Of a DNA stretch of 64,000 bases, positions 8,495-18,856 are shown piece by piece. The stretch comes from Paenibacillus marchantiae (lineage in GTDB: Bacteria; Bacillota; Bacilli; Paenibacillales; Paenibacillaceae), in the NCBI RefSeq assembly GCF_028771845.1, contig NZ_CP118270.1:372001-436000 (forward strand), given 5' to 3'. The position numbers were made by a program, and so were the translations under genes. Within the stretch, counting starts at the first letter, position 1, and each line of letters opens with the position of its first letter. The notes under the pieces are model-generated. The model was given only the letters and a program-made list of their open reading frames with translations, ran no database searches and was not told where the DNA came from.

Positions 8495-11008
8495 TTATTT
8501 CACCAGTTGACCACGCGTTACGCCAAGCTGGTTTGTTGCTTTCAGCGTTTTCCAAACTTGTGTACCACTGATCTCGCCACGCAGAGCACGGTTATACAGA
8601 TCAATAACCTCACGCACCTGCTCTGGAGTTTCCTCCAGGAATTCCACACGGTAGCGGGATACACCCAGATCCATGAAGTTGGTCAGGTATTCTGCACCGG
8701 ATTGTTCCACCGCATTATACACGGTATTACGGCAGCCTTCGTCCACACGTACCGGGTGAGACATGCCGATCCGGTCTTGCAAGGAAGCCCGGTGATCTTC
8801 ACATGGACGTCCACAGTTCGTAAAGTCCGTTCCTTCACTCATAAACGTACAGTACACACAGTGCTCGGTATGGAACATCGGCAAATGCTGATGAATAACG
8901 ACTTCCGTCTGACTTGTACGGGAGTGTCCCAGCAAATCAACCATTTGCTGAATGTTCAGGTCATAAGAAGGCGTAATCCAGTCACAACCCGCTTCCAGGA
9001 ACAGTTCCACTGCTTTGTGATTGGCAATGTTGAGTGAGAAGTCACCGATCAATTCAGGATGCTTCGCATCCGGGTTCTCCATCCGGTGGCGCAAGTAGAA
9101 GTACAATGCACCCGTATTACGTACGAGCACAGCATCCGGCTGCAAACGCAGGATGTTGTTGTGATACCCGTTCTCGCCAGGCATATGAATGCGTGGTGTT
9201 GCCAACGCAATCTTGCGGCCTGCGGCACGAACAGCTTCCACCGCTGCCGGGAACTGCTTGATAAACTCGAAGTCGGCGTAGATCATGCCGACACCTGCTT
9301 CCAGCGCTGCCTCCACTTGTGGCAGGCTGCGGCATAGCGCGGTCAGCTCCGCATGACCGCGAGCAACTGGCGCTGCTGGTTTAACCGCATCGCCGTAGAC
9401 TTCCACCGCCCGTTTCACGTAGACGGGCGGTTTAGGGCGCTCGCCCGCGAGTTGTTCCACCGCCTGACGGCGAATGTTATTCAACTCGCGCATCGGGATG
9501 ATGACGTCACCGTGCAAGTTGACGTCCAATTCTTCCAGCTGGAACACAGTGCCGCCCAGACGTCCGAATTGCTCTTCGAGCAGTTCGTGTGTCATTGGAC
9601 GCTTCTGGGCAATATCCAGTTCCATCTCGGAATTAACACGGACCGTCGTGCCCTTCTGCACGTCCGTCCACCATGTGCTAAGCGGCTGCCCTGGGCTGCC
9701 GATAACTTTTACGTTTACCGGGAAGATACGATAAGGCTTCTCGATTTCAAAGCTCTGACGCAGACGTTTGTCCAGCGCTGGATCATTCGTTTTCCATACT
9801 TTGTCGCCAACTTTCACGCGGCGCAGGTCCACGTCACTACGGCCTGGTACAACGTCCACGATCCAGCCTTCCTCTGCTTCGCCTTCAAGCTTCACGCCTT
9901 TGCGACGTACATCGTAGACACGTCCGCCCTCTTCCTTCTTCGTCGGATCTCCGGCATCAAATACAATTCCGTCTCCACGTTTCACTGGTGCATCAAGCTT
10001 CAGGACGACACCATCACGCAATACTTGGTCTACACGACCCAGATAGACGCCACGGCTTTTCGGGAACGTACCGTCAACCAGCTGTTTATTATTCGTTCCG
10101 TCCAGGAAACCGTGTGTGAATCCACGAGAGAAGCTCTGCTGCAATTCACGAACTTCTTCCTTACTTGGAGGAGTATTATCTCCATCAAAGTAACGGTCAA
10201 TCGCTTTGCGGTATTTACTAACCACGTTGGCCACGTATTCCGGCGTTTTGAGACGTCCTTCGATTTTGAAGGAAGTTACGCCTGCTTCGATCAGTTCCGG
10301 CATCAAGTCAATCGCAGCCAGATCCTTCGGAGACAGCAGATATGCCACATCGCCCATTGGTTTATGCTCGCCATCCACCATCAGGTCGTACGGCAGACGA
10401 CAAGCCTGTGCACATTCCCCACGGTTGGCGGAGCGTCCGCCCCACATTTCAGAAGTCAAACATTGCCCGGAATAAGACACACACAACGCACCGTGAACAA
10501 ATACTTCCATCGGCAACTTCGCCTGTTCTCCGATCTTCTGAATCTGCTTCAGGTTGTTCTCCCGTCCAAGCACGACACGTTCCATATCAAACGGCTTCGT
10601 AAACTCCACCGCTTCCGGTGACGTAATCGTCATTTGGGTTGAACCGTGAATCGGGAAGTCCGGCGAGATCTCGCGAATCATTTTGACCAGACCCAAATCC
10701 TGTACAATCACGGCGTCCACACCTGCATCGACACAAGCGTCGATCAGTTCTCTGGCATCCGTCAATTCATTTTCAAAAATCAATATATTAAAGGTCAAAA
10801 AACCTTTTACGCCATAACTGTGCAAAAACGCCATAATCTCAGGCAGCTCGTCCATACGGAAATTGTTCGCCCGTGCCCGTGCATTAAATTTTTCGACTCC
10901 GAAGAAAATCGCATCCGCGCCGTTGGCTACCGCCGAACGCATACAGTCCCAGTCACCTGCGGGTGCCAGAAGCTCAACGTCTTCTCTTCGTATTGTTGCT
11001 GTTTTCAT
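8495..11008 (-). CDS. U32 family protein, RlhA/TrhP-like RNA hydroxylation factor
   Basis: This is an 837-residue member of the U32 'peptidase' family. ATG 11008 is chosen because GGGGAGG sits 6 bases upstream; the ATG at 11032 has none. The N-terminal barrel starts with ELLAPAGDWD. A first Cys cluster (CVSYSGQC, then CAQAC) lies near residues 170-200, and a second Cys-rich segment (HCVYC, then CGRPC) near 740-765. In E. coli, U32 members RlhA and TrhP are needed for prephenate-dependent hydroxylation of 23S rRNA and tRNA, and the first Cys set probably holds an iron-sulfur cluster. At this length the RlhA-like branch is the likelier match. Peptidase activity should not be assumed. Confidence 0.8.
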   Translation of the reverse strand: MKTATIRREDVELLAPAGDWDCMRSAVANGADAIFFGVEKFNARARANNFRMDELPEIMAFLHSYGVKGFLTFNILIFENELTDARELIDACVDAGVDAVIVQDLGLVKMIREISPDFPIHGSTQMTITSPEAVEFTKPFDMERVVLGRENNLKQIQKIGEQAKLPMEVFVHGALCVSYSGQCLTSEMWGGRSANRGECAQACRLPYDLMVDGEHKPMGDVAYLLSPKDLAAIDLMPELIEAGVTSFKIEGRLKTPEYVANVVSKYRKAIDRYFDGDNTPPSKEEVRELQQSFSRGFTHGFLDGTNNKQLVDGTFPKSRGVYLGRVDQVLRDGVVLKLDAPVKRGDGIVFDAGDPTKKEEGGRVYDVRRKGVKLEGEAEEGWIVDVVPGRSDVDLRRVKVGDKVWKTNDPALDKRLRQSFEIEKPYRIFPVNVKVIGSPGQPLSTWWTDVQKGTTVRVNSEMELDIAQKRPMTHELLEEQFGRLGGTVFQLEELDVNLHGDVIIPMRELNNIRRQAVEQLAGERPKPPVYVKRAVEVYGDAVKPAAPVARGHAELTALCRSLPQVEAALEAGVGMIYADFEFIKQFPAAVEAVRAAGRKIALATPRIHMPGENGYHNNILRLQPDAVLVRNTGALYFYLRHRMENPDAKHPELIGDFSLNIANHKAVELFLEAGCDWITPSYDLNIQQMVDLLGHSRTSQTEVVIHQHLPMFHTEHCVYCTFMSEGTDFTNCGRPCEDHRASLQDRIGMSHPVRVDEGCRNTVYNAVEQSGAEYLTNFMDLGVSRYRVEFLEETPEQVREVIDLYNRALRGEISGTQVWKTLKATNQLGVTRGQLVK

Positions 11009-11290
11009 GTGTATCCTCCCCATAACCGGCATAGCCGGATTTCATCCCTAATACCCTGTACGCTAATCCTGTTCCTTGATTCCATACGCCTGCATTGTCA
11101 CTGTATCGCTATATCTATACATTATGTCTGTATTGCCTGATTCCCAAGCCTACAGTCATTCTTATTTTTCAGAACAGCAGTCATAACTCCTGAACTAGTA
11201 TAGTGTACCACTTCTGCAACGACTCTTCTACGCTTTCCTGAAAAAACCGTTTATCATTTTCATTTCCATCTCACTCAACATGCATATACT

Positions 11291-11322
11291 AAAAACCGGA
11301 AGGTCTCTCGACCCTCCGGCAA
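11291..11322 (-). terminator. Terminator after the CuAO-stalk gene; spacer 11009-11351 otherwise featureless
   Basis: On the minus strand GCCGGAGGGTC-GAGA-GACCTTCCGGT is followed by TTTT. It lies downstream of the gene that ends at 11352. The rest of the 343-bp spacer presumably carries the promoter of the U32 gene; I could not place it with confidence, and I see no ORF or RNA there. Confidence 0.85.
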
Positions 11323-11351
11323 CATACATCTATTTATTTCAGTATTTCGTA

Positions 11352-13259
11352 TTATTTGATAAAAGTAAATGAGTTCACGGCTTTTTCCAGCGCTGCTGCC
11401 TGCACTTCCGTCTTGTTGGCGTCATTCAGCCCGCTCGTAATGGTATACGTCGTTCCGTTCTGTTCAAACACGATCTGACGTCCGGTATACGGCACACCAT
11501 TGTCCACTTCATGATAGATAAAGGAAAACGCAGGCACACCCGCAAACGTCAACTCCTCACTGCTAAGCAACTTGAAGTTTTTACGCGTTTTGGTTGCTTC
11601 CGCATACGCCTCTCTAAGTTGACTGACAGTCATTTCAATGGATTTGTCCTCACTCGCGGCAATGGAGAATTGACCACCTGTGAAGGTATACACGACAGGA
11701 GAATACTCAAACCGATCATTGTACGGCGTCCAGTAACGTGGAATATCTACACTGTAATGATAACGTTTGGACGTTCGTGTCACAGATTTTGTTTTATCCG
11801 TCAAATATGGGTCTTCATCCAGCTGTCCGAAATTATCAGATACGGTATCAAAATCAATCTCAACACTCTTCATGATACTCTTAAACCATTCCCGATCCTT
11901 CGTCTGCTCCTCAGGGAACGTATACTCTGCATAATAGCGATAGCCATTTTTTTGCAAAAGAACATCGAACTCCGTCTGCCATCCATCGCCAAAGTTATAA
12001 CGGAACTCATTCATTTCGGCAGTCTCGCCTGATACATCCATCGTATACGAACCTATCGGCTCATAACTTTCCGGCGTGAATGTCTCACGCATCCACTTGT
12101 CCAGTTGGCCACTCCACTCTTTGACCGTCGCACCCTTCGGTGCAGATGTAACACGTAGTTGCAGATATGCACCATCCTTGGCTTCGTATATCATCTGGGT
12201 GTTGTCCATGGACCAGCCTGCTGGAATCTTCAGTTCAATGCCATAATCATCATTCCAGGTAGAGCGCATCCCCTCATCCACGGTTGAAAGATCCTTAATT
12301 GTACGATCGGACTGAGCATAAGTAGGCTGGAATGAATTGAGTAGCGCTGCACGTTTGCCCAGATCCTTGTAATTCAATGCTCCATAATCCGCGAGGTATA
12401 CGTCATATTGGCGACCATCATGGATATATTGGCGCATTTCCCATAACACCCCGTCCGCATCCTTAACCACAATCCGGGCATAAGGTGTTTTCCCTTTGGC
12501 AATCGATTCCCGATCGAGCACCGTATCTCCGCTCTCTTTTGCTTCCTGAACAAGCTGCTGTAACAAATCATCCGAATCCAAATTCACATCCTGGTCACTC
12601 ACATACACTTCAAGATAATAACTGCTGTCCTCCGCGCCAAATGTCATCATGCGCTCCTGCTCACCCGTTTGCAGAATCATGAGGTCGGATGGGTAATTAA
12701 TGGACCAGCCGTAATAACTGTTACCAATTCTCGTTTTGCCTTCGTCCAGATTAATGCCGCCCTCGTCCTCATCCTCCGATTCGTCCGTTTGCAATAATCG
12801 AATGACCATTTCTCCTGAACTGCTTGGAGCAAGTGTAGCGCCAATCCCCGCAGCTACCGGGCGGAGTGGTACCATAAGCACGCCATTAACCATTTTTGGG
12901 GCTGCGCCCATCTCTTTTTTGACTCCATCCACCCAGGCAATCGAACTGCCAATGGTTAAGGTGACAGTATGCGGACCTTCCTTAACTTTGACCACATCAT
13001 TCTTCTCCAGTCGGATCTCGCTGCCAAAAGCCTTCTTGAATACACCAACAGGAACCATCGTAACGCCTTTGAACTGATATGGTTTGGCGATTGCCTGCTT
13101 GCTGCCGTTGATATAAGCGCTCGTACTACCCGCTGTGATCCGCAGCTCACTTGTTATAAGATCGGATGCCCACGCAGGCAATGCCGCTCCAATGCTCAGC
13201 ATCCCGGCTAACATACCTGTGCTTAGCACACGTAAAAATGATATTTTCATTCCGTTCAT
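11352..13259 (-). CDS. Secreted protein with copper-amine-oxidase-like N-terminal (stalk) domain
   Basis: This is a 635-residue exported protein. Of the in-frame starts I choose ATG 13259 (GAGAGG just upstream); ATG 13250 is the alternative. The upstream ATG 13307 would overlap the htrA gene. A signal peptide runs to about residue 32, with an AWA-S cleavage site. A copper-amine-oxidase-like N1 stalk follows (SAYINGSKQAIAKPYQFKG through PLRPVAAGIGA, about 45-135). An acidic linker and three beta-rich segments with recurring SYYLEVYVSD-like and GAYLQLRV-like strands make up the rest. No catalytic motif is visible. In Paenibacillus such stalks are common on envelope proteins. It lies 34 bp after the HtrA gene, which has a similar stalk, suggesting joint envelope work. 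Confidence 0.75.
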   Translation of the reverse strand: MNGMKISFLRVLSTGMLAGMLSIGAALPAWASDLITSELRITAGSTSAYINGSKQAIAKPYQFKGVTMVPVGVFKKAFGSEIRLEKNDVVKVKEGPHTVTLTIGSSIAWVDGVKKEMGAAPKMVNGVLMVPLRPVAAGIGATLAPSSSGEMVIRLLQTDESEDEDEGGINLDEGKTRIGNSYYGWSINYPSDLMILQTGEQERMMTFGAEDSSYYLEVYVSDQDVNLDSDDLLQQLVQEAKESGDTVLDRESIAKGKTPYARIVVKDADGVLWEMRQYIHDGRQYDVYLADYGALNYKDLGKRAALLNSFQPTYAQSDRTIKDLSTVDEGMRSTWNDDYGIELKIPAGWSMDNTQMIYEAKDGAYLQLRVTSAPKGATVKEWSGQLDKWMRETFTPESYEPIGSYTMDVSGETAEMNEFRYNFGDGWQTEFDVLLQKNGYRYYAEYTFPEEQTKDREWFKSIMKSVEIDFDTVSDNFGQLDEDPYLTDKTKSVTRTSKRYHYSVDIPRYWTPYNDRFEYSPVVYTFTGGQFSIAASEDKSIEMTVSQLREAYAEATKTRKNFKLLSSEELTFAGVPAFSFIYHEVDNGVPYTGRQIVFEQNGTTYTITSGLNDANKTEVQAAALEKAVNSFTFIK

Positions 13260-13293
13260 TCGTCCTCTCTGGATCCGGATTGCTCGCCGGGCT

Positions 13294-14460
13294 TTATTGA
13301 TTTTCATCTACAGTGAACTGCTCATCTTCATCGTCTTGGATATCCGCTCGATCAGCAAGGACCACCGTACGAGTGACAATATCGCCGTCCGTTTGCATTA
13401 ACAGTTTGACCTTCTGTCCTGGCACATACGTTTTGAGCAGCTCATTGATATCCACCACAGAGGACACACGTGTGCCTGCTACACTGTATAACACATCTCC
13501 CTCTTTAATTTTGGCTTTCTTCGCTTGAGCTGACAGCACACCCGTAATCGTCAAAGGATCATCAGTAGGCAGGCCCACAATCGCTGACCAGCTCTCTTCC
13601 AGTTGCAAGCCGAGGCTTGCACGCTTGATTTTTCCGTATTCAAAGAACTGATTGATAATATATTGAACGGTATCTACTGGAATTGAAAATCCCATGCTCT
13701 CGATACCCACTGCTGAAAATTTCATAGAGTTAATACCAACAACTTCACCTTTGAGGTTGACCAGCGGTCCGCCGCTGTTGCCAGGGTTAATGGCTGTATC
13801 TGTTTGAATCAACCGATAGGTAGCCTCCACTCCCCGATTAAGACCACTGATTACGCCCACTGTCGCCGAGTTACGCAAAGAGAAGGAAATCGGTGTGCCG
13901 ATGGCAATGACGGTTTCTCCAACAGTTGTTTGGGAAGCTTTGGCGAAGGTCGCCGGTTTAAGAGATTTGGCATTAATTTTGATTAGAGCGATATCGCTTA
14001 ACGGGTCACTGTATGTTTTGGTGATTTTATATGTATTGCCATCAGTCGTCACGACCAACGGGTTTATTAATCCATCAACCACATGGGCATTCGTCACAAT
14101 CCAGCCGTTGGAGCGGATGATCAAGCCAGTGCCATGAGCTAGGTTATAGCGATCCGATGTGACGCCATCCTGTAATTCAGTAGATTTGCCGATAATGCCT
14201 ACAACAGAAGGAGATACTTTTTCAATTACTTTCGGGACTGCTTCACTGCCCTTATACTGAAACGTTCCAGACTTGGCGTCATATTGCCCACTTCCTCCGA
14301 GCGCTTTGACCAAATCCTTTGAACTAACATATACTTGTCCATCTACCATTTTGGCTTGCATACTTGATGAAGACTCCGCTGCCCCAGCCGTTGCTGCAAC
14401 ACTGATCGAGAGTACAGCAGCCATCAGTATGGCTACGCCCTTTTTCCCCAACACTCTCAT
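13294..14460 (-). CDS. HtrA/DegP-like trypsin-type serine protease with PDZ domain
   Basis: This 388-residue exported protease has a signal peptide that ends near AGAAES. A short stalk (VDGQVYVSSKDLVKALGG) resembles half of a copper-amine-oxidase-like repeat. The trypsin fold carries the triad His in TNAHVV, Asp in SDIALI and Ser in NPGNSGGP. A PDZ domain follows (SLGLQLEESW through GDVLYSVAGTRV). HtrA-type proteases degrade misfolded exported proteins at the membrane or wall. AGGTGAGAG precedes the ATG. The tail is acidic. It is the first gene of a two-gene unit with the stalk protein downstream. Confidence 0.9.
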   Translation of the reverse strand: MRVLGKKGVAILMAAVLSISVAATAGAAESSSSMQAKMVDGQVYVSSKDLVKALGGSGQYDAKSGTFQYKGSEAVPKVIEKVSPSVVGIIGKSTELQDGVTSDRYNLAHGTGLIIRSNGWIVTNAHVVDGLINPLVVTTDGNTYKITKTYSDPLSDIALIKINAKSLKPATFAKASQTTVGETVIAIGTPISFSLRNSATVGVISGLNRGVEATYRLIQTDTAINPGNSGGPLVNLKGEVVGINSMKFSAVGIESMGFSIPVDTVQYIINQFFEYGKIKRASLGLQLEESWSAIVGLPTDDPLTITGVLSAQAKKAKIKEGDVLYSVAGTRVSSVVDINELLKTYVPGQKVKLLMQTDGDIVTRTVVLADRADIQDDEDEQFTVDENQ

Positions 14461-14650
14461 TCTCTCACCTAACCCTCTCTATATATCCTCCGTTATGCAA
14501 CCGAACCATATGATCCATTACTGAATCTCTTTCTCTATTATCTGCAATACCGGTATCCTCAAATTTAACATACAAATTATTCCTGTACAATCTCTTTAAG
14601 ACCTAATTTCGATAGAGAAGACCGTATTATCCGAACCACTCTGCAAAACA

Positions 14651-14688
14651 CAAAAAAACACCCTCCTTCATTCTCTGGAAAGTGTTTG
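14651..14688 (-). terminator. Terminator after the small membrane protein gene
   Basis: The minus-strand stem AACACTTTCC / GGAGGGTGTT (with G-U pairs) is followed by TTTTTTTG. Confidence 0.7.
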
Positions 14689-14732
14689 TCTGTTCTTCTA
14701 CTTGCTGTTTTCAAATAAGTTCAGCGGTGTCT

Positions 14733-14945
14733 CTACGAACCAAACCAACCGGTAATCATGGCATAGTCCGTCAAAAGGAATACCAGCAGACTAACCACTG
14801 CAAATCCGATAGCAAACAAATTCTTCTTCGGTGCGCGAACCAGTCGGACAACTCCAATGAAAATCAGGATCGTAAATAAGATGACAAAAATATCAAACGC
14901 ATTAAAATTCGAAGTACTCGCCGCGGCAGCTTCTGCAAACAGCAT
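14733..14945 (-). CDS. Small two-helix membrane protein (possibly DUF2759)
   Basis: This 70-residue protein has two clear membrane helices, FVILFTILIFIGVVRLV and AIGFAVVSLLVFLLT, split by a basic turn RAPKKN. AGGAGG lies about 11 bases upstream of the ATG. The pattern resembles the short DUF2759-type proteins of Bacilli, from memory only. A terminator follows, so it is probably a single-gene unit. The function is unknown. Confidence 0.7.
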   Translation of the reverse strand: MLFAEAAAASTSNFNAFDIFVILFTILIFIGVVRLVRAPKKNLFAIGFAVVSLLVFLLTDYAMITGWFGS

Positions 14946-15159
14946 GGATAGACAGACCTCCTCACCATAGTTGAACAGCTAAACGCATACCCTAATATCT
15001 TCCTCTATGTTATCTGTACCCTGCTTGTAATGCAAGCCCTATCATCCAGAAAAATGAAAAAAATCCAGTTTGGCAGTAGATTGATGGAATGCTTGCTCTA
15101 CCACATATGTAAACACTTTCACCGATGTCATATTAAGATTGGCACAACGGTAAAATATC

Positions 15160-15236
15160 AGAAAACCCTTCTCCTCGGAAGAAGAGGGCATCAGATCATA
15201 TATCGATGCCACCTACTTCATGAAAAGAAGGGTTAG
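15160..15236 (-). terminator. Branched terminator after uvrA
   Basis: The minus strand reads AACCCTTCT, then a loop holding an inner hairpin (GGCATC ... GATGCC), then AGAAGGGTT and TTC. It is the only structure I see in the spacer 14946-15267; the rest is AT-rich and without an ORF. Confidence 0.7.
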
Positions 15237-15267
15237 ATATTCACAAATAACCTGTAAACTGGAGCAT

Positions 15268-18126
15268 TTACTCCGTCAATTGTAACGTCTTGCTTCGTTC
15301 CGTATCCCGCTCCAATACTGGCTTCAAGTACTTACCGGTATAGGAGGCTTCCACTTTAATAATATCCTCAGGCGTACCTGTCGCAACAATAGTTCCGCCA
15401 CCGCTTCCACCTTCCGGACCCAGATCAACGATATAATCGGCTGTTTTGATAACATCCAGGTTATGCTCGATAACGAGTACCGATTCTCCGGAATCCACCA
15501 GACGGTGCAGGACGTTCAGCAGACGATCAATATCGTCGACATGAAGACCGGTCGTTGGCTCATCCAGAATATAGATCGTTTTACCCGTACTACGACGATA
15601 CAGCTCGGAAGCGAGCTTCACGCGTTGTGCTTCACCACCGGACAACGTTGTTGCAGGCTGGCCCAAGTTAATGTAGCCCAACCCCACGTCGAGCAAGGTT
15701 TGCATTTTGCGATGAATTTTCGGAATGTTCTCGAAGAACTGCGTTGCATCCTCTACCGTCATTTCCAGCACATCTGCAATATTTCTATTTTTGTATTTGA
15801 CTTCAAGTGTTTCGCGATTATACCGTTTGCCTTTGCAGACCTCACAAGGCACGTAGACATCCGGCAGGAAGTGCATCTCAATTTTGATAATGCCGTCCCC
15901 TCGACATGCTTCACAACGTCCACCTTTAATATTGAAACTGAACCGACCTTTTTTGTATCCGCGCACTTTGGCTTCATTGGTCTGTGCAAACAGATCACGG
16001 ATGTCATCAAAGACGCCTGTATACGTAGCCGGGTTGGAGCGTGGTGTTCGTCCGATTGGTGACTGGTCAATATCAATAACTTTATCAATATGTTCCAGAC
16101 CGCGAATCTCTTTGTGCTGACCTGGACGTACCCGTGCACGGTTCAAATCACGAGCAAGCGTTTTATACAAAATCTCATTAATTAGCGTCGATTTACCCGA
16201 GCCGGATACACCCGTTACTGCGGTAAATACACCCACTGGAATTTTTACATTGAGGTTTTTCAGGTTATTTTCCTTCGCTCCACGCACTTCCAGCCAGCGG
16301 TCCCCGACACTACGGCGTTCTGTACGAACCGGAATAAACTTGCGCCCACTCAGATATTGACCCGTTAACGAGTTCTCGTCATTCATGATTTCTTCCGGTG
16401 TACCCTGCGACATGATGGTACCACCGTGGATTCCTGCCCCCGGACCAATATCGATAATATAATCGGCGGCCATCATCGTATCCTCATCATGTTCAACCAC
16501 GATCAGTGTGTTACCGATATCCCGCATGTGAGCGAGTGTGGAGATCAGACGATCGTTATCCCGTTGATGCAGACCGATACTCGGCTCATCCAGAATATAC
16601 AGCACACCCATCAGGCTGGAACCAATCTGTGTCGCCAGTCTGATCCGCTGGGCTTCACCACCGGACAACGTTCCTGCAGCACGGCTCAGGGTCAGGTAAT
16701 CCAGTCCTACGTTTACTAGGAAGCCGAGACGGCTGTTGATTTCTTTTAAAATAAGTTTGGCGATTATTTCTTCTTTCTCACTCAATTGTAGCGAATCGAA
16801 GAAACGGCCAGCTTCTCCAATGGACAAACTTGTCACATACGCCATGTTGTGATCGTTAATCGTAACAGCAAGGCTTTCACGTTTCAGTCGCTGTCCTTTA
16901 CATGTTCCACAAGGCTTGGCACTCATATAACCTTCAATGAATTCACGGATACCTTCGGATGCTGTCTCACGGTAACGACGCTCCAGATTATTCACAATAC
17001 CTTCAAAGGTAACCAATGCTTCTTTCCGTTGTCCAAAATCATTCTCGTACCGGAAACGAATTTTCTCCGTACCTGTACCCTGCAACAGCTTGTTCATTTG
17101 TTCAGCAGGCAGATCTTCTACAGGTACGTTTTGCGGAATGTTAAAGTGTTCGCATACCGATTTGAGGAACTGCGGATAATAGGTGGATGTACCACCTGTC
17201 CAGGCATCAAACGCACCCTCTTCAATTGTTTTGCTTCGATCCGGCACCAACAGGTCCGGGTCAACAATCATTTTGACACCTAATCCATCACAATCCGGGC
17301 AGGCACCGAATGGGCTGTTGAACGAAAACATGCGCGGCGCCAGCTCTTCAATACTGAATCCGCACACCGGGCAGGCAAAGTTGGAACTGAAGCGCAGCTC
17401 TTCCTCACCCATAATATCTACCAGCAGCTGTCCACCGGACAAATTAAGTGCAGTCTCAATAGAATCGGCCAAACGTGATTGCACTTCTTCCTTAATCACG
17501 ATCCGGTCAACGACGACTTCAATCGTATGCTTTTTGTTCTTCTCCAATTGAATATCTTCCGACAAATCACGCAATTCACCGTTAACCCGTACACGAACAA
17601 AGCCCTGCTTGGACACATCGGCAAATATACTTTTGTGTTCACCCTTGCGTCCCGAGACAATAGGTGCCAGAATCTGCAACCGGGTCCGCTCAGGATATTG
17701 CATTATGCGGTCAACCATTTGTTCTACGGTCTGGGAGCTAATTTCCACGCCATGATCCGGACAATGAGGATGTCCCACACGTGCAAATAACAGACGCAGG
17801 TAGTCATAGATTTCCGTAACGGTTCCGACGGTGGAACGCGGGTTACGGCTTGTCGTTTTCTGATCTATGGAAATAGCTGGTGACAATCCTTCAATGGAAT
17901 CAACGTCCGGTTTCTCCATCTGCCCCAGAAACTGCCGTGCATAAGCCGATAATGATTCAACGTAACGTCGCTGTCCTTCGGCATATATCGTATCAAAAGC
18001 CAGCGAGGACTTGCCTGAGCCACTCAGACCGGTCAATACAACAAAACGGTCACGCGGGATGGTGATATCAATGTTTTTGAGGTTATGCGCTCGCGCGCCT
18101 TTGATGACAATGTTCTCGCTCGCCAA
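15268..18126 (-). CDS. uvrA: Excinuclease ABC subunit A
   Basis: This is the damage-recognition ATPase of nucleotide excision repair; it forms UvrA2 and hands damaged DNA to UvrB. Its 952 residues are full length. Two ABC modules are visible. The first has Walker [15 protein letters not shown] near residue 32, the zinc motif CPVC...CPDC, and the ABC signature [12 protein letters not shown]. The second has [10 protein letters not shown], a second zinc motif CEAC...CEVC, and [12 protein letters not shown]. The start is TTG with AAAGGATG 8 bases upstream. It lies 730 bp after uvrB, beyond a hairpin, so it may be transcribed on its own. Confidence 0.98.
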   Translation of the reverse strand: MASENIVIKGARAHNLKNIDITIPRDRFVVLTGLSGSGKSSLAFDTIYAEGQRRYVESLSAYARQFLGQMEKPDVDSIEGLSPAISIDQKTTSRNPRSTVGTVTEIYDYLRLLFARVGHPHCPDHGVEISSQTVEQMVDRIMQYPERTRLQILAPIVSGRKGEHKSIFADVSKQGFVRVRVNGELRDLSEDIQLEKNKKHTIEVVVDRIVIKEEVQSRLADSIETALNLSGGQLLVDIMGEEELRFSSNFACPVCGFSIEELAPRMFSFNSPFGACPDCDGLGVKMIVDPDLLVPDRSKTIEEGAFDAWTGGTSTYYPQFLKSVCEHFNIPQNVPVEDLPAEQMNKLLQGTGTEKIRFRYENDFGQRKEALVTFEGIVNNLERRYRETASEGIREFIEGYMSAKPCGTCKGQRLKRESLAVTINDHNMAYVTSLSIGEAGRFFDSLQLSEKEEIIAKLILKEINSRLGFLVNVGLDYLTLSRAAGTLSGGEAQRIRLATQIGSSLMGVLYILDEPSIGLHQRDNDRLISTLAHMRDIGNTLIVVEHDEDTMMAADYIIDIGPGAGIHGGTIMSQGTPEEIMNDENSLTGQYLSGRKFIPVRTERRSVGDRWLEVRGAKENNLKNLNVKIPVGVFTAVTGVSGSGKSTLINEILYKTLARDLNRARVRPGQHKEIRGLEHIDKVIDIDQSPIGRTPRSNPATYTGVFDDIRDLFAQTNEAKVRGYKKGRFSFNIKGGRCEACRGDGIIKIEMHFLPDVYVPCEVCKGKRYNRETLEVKYKNRNIADVLEMTVEDATQFFENIPKIHRKMQTLLDVGLGYINLGQPATTLSGGEAQRVKLASELYRRSTGKTIYILDEPTTGLHVDDIDRLLNVLHRLVDSGESVLVIEHNLDVIKTADYIVDLGPEGGSGGGTIVATGTPEDIIKVEASYTGKYLKPVLERDTERSKTLQLTE

Positions 18127-18190
18127 TGGTATTCATCCTTTCAATGTTGAAATTCCAACCTTTTTTAAAGGCTTTTCGATCCCTCCCAAA

Positions 18191-18233
18191 CCCTCCCTTC
18201 CAAGGGAGGGCCCCAGAGGGCGCAGCCCTCTGG
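18191..18233. repeat. Two adjacent perfect GC-rich hairpins in the uvrA leader region
   Basis: CCCTCCCTT-CC-AAGGGAGGG (18191-18210) is followed after two bases by CCAGAGGG-CGCAG-CCCTCTGG (18213-18233). Neither has a T-tract. They lie 65-107 bp upstream of uvrA and look like a dispersed intergenic (REP-like) element. Confidence 0.8.
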
Positions 18234-18360
18234 ACACCCGAAACAGGCGGTGCAATGGTGAATGGTCGGGTCTTGCTATGTGAAGGTTGTCGTGTGCCCG
18301 CAGCTTCGTCCAAGATCCCGGCCAAATGCCGGTCTCTTAGACGGCCGCTCTACAACGAGA

Positions 18361-18623
18361 GGGCGCTCACGGCTTTGCCTCGTTCGCAAGTGTCGCCATT
18401 GCCTTTGGCTCGGCTCCCCTTAAACACCAGGACGCTCACGGCTTCGCCTTGCTCGCGATGGTCGCCATTGCCTTTGGCTCGGCTCCCCTTAAACACCAGG
18501 ACGCTCACGGCTTCGCCTTGCTCGCGATGGTCGCCATTGCCTTTGGCTCGGCTCCCCTTAAACACCGGACGCTCACGGCTTCGCCTTGTTCGCGATGGTC
18601 GCCATTGCCTTCGGCTCGGCTCC
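18361..18623. repeat. Tandem array, about four copies of a 69-bp unit, between uvrB and uvrA
   Basis: Units start at 18361, 18430, 18499 and 18567, with spacing 69, 69 and 68. Each begins GG(A/G)CGCTCACGGCTT and ends GGCTCCCCTTAAACACC; the last is cut after GGCTCGGCTCC. The two middle copies are almost identical and the outer ones diverge. A 69-bp period keeps frame, so the minus strand gives a 23-residue repeated peptide with no credible start. There are no unique spacers, so it is not a CRISPR. Confidence 0.92.
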
Positions 18624-18750
18624 TGGGTACACGACTTCCAAATGTTTTCCTATAAACCTTTTAACCAATTTCAACTTTTCTATCAGTATAGACCTGATTT
18701 TACGTTTTCAACATGTCTAATTATCGGTAGATATCACTGATTTCCTGACT

Positions 18751-18786
18751 CAACAAGAGAACGGCCACCCGGCCGTTCTCTTGTTG
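18751..18786 (-). terminator. 16-bp perfect palindrome after uvrB, likely terminator
   Basis: CAACAAGAGAACGGCC-ACCC-GGCCGTTCTCTTGTTG lies 70 bp past the uvrB stop. The T-tail is weak, so it may act as an mRNA 3' stabiliser as much as a terminator. Confidence 0.7.
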
Positions 18787-18856
18787 CAGATCTATCCATG
18801 CTGCGACACATTCTACTGTGCCTCTATCTTAAACTTATGCTGTCTGCCTTAATAAG

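Noticed and set aside
9353..10621. 422-codon plus-strand ORF opposite the U32 gene
   Set aside because: It is a shadow of a strongly coding minus-strand gene; it has no ribosome site and its composition does not look like a protein.
18350..18565. Minus-strand ORF of 23-residue repeats
   Set aside because: It is a product of the 69-bp tandem DNA repeat, with no ribosome site and no recognisable fold.
18361..18623. Possible CRISPR array
   Set aside because: The repeats are directly tandem with no unique spacers, and no cas genes are present.
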